Source of the DNA: Sphingomonadaceae bacterium
GTDB lineage: Bacteria > Pseudomonadota > Alphaproteobacteria > Sphingomonadales > Sphingomonadaceae
DNA: 42,880 nucleotides
Assembly (NCBI GenBank): GCA_020630295.1
Contig: JAHDBR010000004.1
Span: 1 to 42,880, forward strand
Direction of reading: 5' to 3'
The notes under the pieces were generated by a model that worked only from the letters and a program-made list of their open reading frames with translations, ran no database searches and was not told the DNA's origin. Shown piece after piece: positions 42,844-42,880 of this stretch. Within the stretch, counting starts at the first letter, position 1. Each line of letters begins with the position of its first letter. A program made the translations under genes and the position numbers.

Positions 42844-42880
42844 AGGCGCCTAATGCATTGTCACACGCATCATCTGCAAG

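Overview
The window looks like an ordinary chromosomal segment of a mid-to-high GC alphaproteobacterium, most likely Sphingomonadales and probably close to Erythrobacteraceae. This is inferred from the gene content: a CYP153-type P450, the very large NAD-glutamate dehydrogenase, a GntR/IHF-beta/PilZ neighbourhood, tandem periplasmic amidohydrolases with a POT peptide transporter, and a DXS/Zur/MsrA block. It holds about 34 protein genes, one whole tRNA gene and one tRNA gene cut by the left edge. I see no rRNA, CRISPR array, insertion sequence, integrase or phage gene. No stretch over 300 bases lacks a gene; the largest gap is the roughly 275-base divergent control region at 22509-22783.

Left part (1-8200). 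After the end of a tRNA-Arg come, on the minus strand, an acyl-CoA synthetase and an M20 amidohydrolase. On the plus strand follow two translationally coupled genes: a diacylglycerol/ceramide-kinase-like lipid kinase and a protein resembling Tam41-type CDP-diacylglycerol synthase. A small exported DUF2141-like protein converges on them. At 5684-8050 (minus) lies a compact RiPP cassette: a PqqD-like recognition protein, a 40-residue lasso-type precursor and an asparagine-synthase-like cyclase. No B2 leader peptidase is visible. Its promoter region has a clear -35/-10 pair framed by a perfect inverted repeat.

Centre-left (8200-17600, plus strand) is mostly housekeeping: rpe, a heparinase II/III-like protein, purH, a 45-residue membrane microprotein coupled to a lipoprotein MsrA, a Zur/Fur regulator, dxs, an alpha/beta hydrolase and a crotonase-fold protein that lacks both classical hydratase glutamates.

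Centre (17600-28700). A minus-strand operon runs POT peptide transporter, metal-dependent amidohydrolase lipoprotein, a paralogue that has lost the visible metal ligands, and an exported FKBP prolyl isomerase. It is divergent from a small YtrA-type GntR regulator with a three-half-site operator. IHF-beta, tRNA-Leu and a double-PilZ protein follow. Next is a cassette of FAD oxidoreductase, GtrA flippase-like protein and GT-C-like membrane protein; a strong stem-loop separates its first two genes.

Right part (28700-42880). This holds a Tat/lipoprotein MsrB, CYP153-type P450, NatAB-like ABC exporter genes, queG, a ferredoxin reductase whose 3' end overlaps queG, the 1576-residue NAD-GDH, and a tightly overlapping operon of ABHD10-like hydrolase, TPR protein and luciferase-like flavin oxidoreductase.

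All calls come from reading the sequence; no database search was run.
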